This document shows positions 63,073 through 64,000 of a stretch of 64,000 nt of DNA, one piece after another. Under the pieces are notes generated by a model that saw nothing but the letters and a program-made list of their open reading frames with translations, ran no database searches and had not been told where the DNA came from. Position 1 is the first letter of the stretch, and each line of letters starts with the position of its first letter. The position numbers and the translations under genes were made by a program. Source of the stretch: Hofstenia miamia (Eukaryota > Xenacoelomorpha > Acoela); NCBI GenBank assembly GCA_004352715.1, contig SCFE01000003.1:595125-659124 (forward strand), written 5' to 3'.

Positions 63073-64000
63073 TCAATTTTTGGCTATATTTATATAATTC
63101 TTTTGTTGTTTTGATATTTTCCAAAATTGTGGCTCCAAAAATTGTTTATAATAAGTTTTAATTCTATTTTTGGAGAACAAAAAATGTATTGCCAAGTGCA
63201 GTCCCACTCTTTTAGTAACACCACTTGTAACTATAACTTCATTCAAACGAACTGAAACTGATTTCATTAAATTGGACTTCATTTCAGATGTCAAAATGTG
63301 TTGACTTTCTTGGATTTTTTCTTTTAAATCGGATATATTTTTCGGACTTTTCTTCTCACCGTCATTTTTCAATATCTGCCACACGTTTTCGATTGGAGAA
63401 AGATCAGCAGAACTTGGTGGCCATTGCAAAAACTGGATATTATTTTCAGAAAACCAATTTTTTGTCTTTGCTGACGTGTGCGGGGTTGCTCCGTCCTGTT
63501 GGAGTATCCATCCATCATCATATAAAGCATCAGCATAAGGCATAAATTCAGCTATAATTTGGCAATATCTTTGACTGTCGATTGTGGCTTTTCCGTCTAA
63601 AATTTTCAAATAAAACCCACGATAGGAAAGTGCTCCCCAAACCATAATTTTTTGGTCGAACTTTGGAACCGCTTTTGTTGGTCTTGGACATTTCTTTGAC
63701 GACCACACTTGTACTTTGTTTCTGTGTAGTTGAAATACGCACTCATCACTTATACAAACATCTTCAAAAGAGTAGTCTTTCCAATCTTTCATGAAATTTA
63801 ATCTTTTTTCTTGATGTTCTTTTGTAATCAGAAGTCGATTTTTTCTGCCAATTTTTGTAACTCCACTTTTTTTCAGTGTTCTCTGAACTGTGGTTTCATG
63901 CACAGAGATGTCGGCTTCAGTTTGAAGTCGGTTTGCAATTTTTTTCCCAGAAATATAGGGATTTTTGAGAGCAATTGCGACTGTTTTCTGAATGAATTTT
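63073..64000 (-). CDS. Tc1-family DD34E transposase, 5' end outside window
   Basis: The frame is open from the right edge to the stop at 63073-63075, about 309 codons. In order: the end of a helix-turn-helix region (ISGKKIANRL, then ETTVQRTLKKSG), first catalytic Asp in CISDECVFQLH, VWGALSYRGF, second Asp in LQQDGATPHTS, and Glu in SPIENVWQ. Exactly 34 residues separate the second Asp from the Glu, the Tc1 signature. The C-terminus is Lys-rich and somewhat extended. No frameshift in view. Probably in an intron or upstream of the receptor gene. TIRs were not found, the right one being off the window. Confidence 0.88.
   Translation of the reverse strand, partial: KFIQKTVAIALKNPYISGKKIANRLQTEADISVHETTVQRTLKKSGVTKIGRKNRLLITKEHQEKRLNFMKDWKDYSFEDVCISDECVFQLHRNKVQVWSSKKCPRPTKAVPKFDQKIMVWGALSYRGFYLKILDGKATIDSQRYCQIIAEFMPYADALYDDGWILQQDGATPHTSAKTKNWFSENNIQFLQWPPSSADLSPIENVWQILKNDGEKKSPKNISDLKEKIQESQHILTSEMKSNLMKSVSVRLNEVIVTSGVTKRVGLHLAIHFLFSKNRIKTYYKQFLEPQFWKISKQQKNYINIAKN

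Overview
The window is AT-rich animal DNA, very probably from an invertebrate. The evidence is spliced genes with GT-AG introns, fibronectin type III and cadherin ectodomains, (TA)n and (TAA)n microsatellites, and a mixed load of LINE, Ty3/gypsy and Tc1/mariner elements. The phylum cannot be fixed from the sequence. There are five N-runs and four isolated single Ns, and some of the latter sit at visible assembly junctions.

Right half (about 29.8-61.5 kb, minus strand): one very large gene. I placed 29 exons whose phases agree at every junction, giving a continuous frame of 2,209 codons plus stop. Its 5' end lies beyond the right edge. Reading 5' to 3', it has 16 fibronectin-III-like repeats, each on its own phase 1-1 exon (12 are exactly 255 bp, and 13 repeats carry a conserved Cys pair). 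Then come six cadherin-type repeats split over several exons, a membrane-proximal domain, one transmembrane helix and a very short cytoplasmic tail. It looks like a large cell-surface adhesion or recognition receptor. Its introns hold a long-TIR DNA transposon, Tc1/mariner-like ends, LINE fragments, an RNase H fragment and a palindrome-rich minisatellite.

Left edge (0.7-2.3 kb, plus strand): the last two exons of a paralogue of the same receptor. The membrane-proximal exon is exactly the same length (147 bp) in both, so the two genes lie tail to tail. A diverged copy of the paralogue's downstream flank reappears at 9.39-9.99 kb beside a truncated Ty3/gypsy integrase.

Middle (4-26.6 kb): transposon-rich. 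It has several copies of an R4/Dong-like LINE with a restriction-like endonuclease, associated with (TAA)n tracts; a CR1/L2-like LINE whose ORF1 carries an SGNH-esterase-like domain, present twice; and a decayed Ty3/gypsy element. Embedded at 10.3-14.8 kb is a near-perfect 2,095-bp tandem duplication, each copy with an intact 342-codon gene for a Ser-rich coiled-coil protein of unknown function. Around single Ns at 20134 and 22986, shuffled identical blocks look like misassembly.

Right edge (63.1-64 kb): the C-terminal part of an open Tc1-family DD34E transposase.
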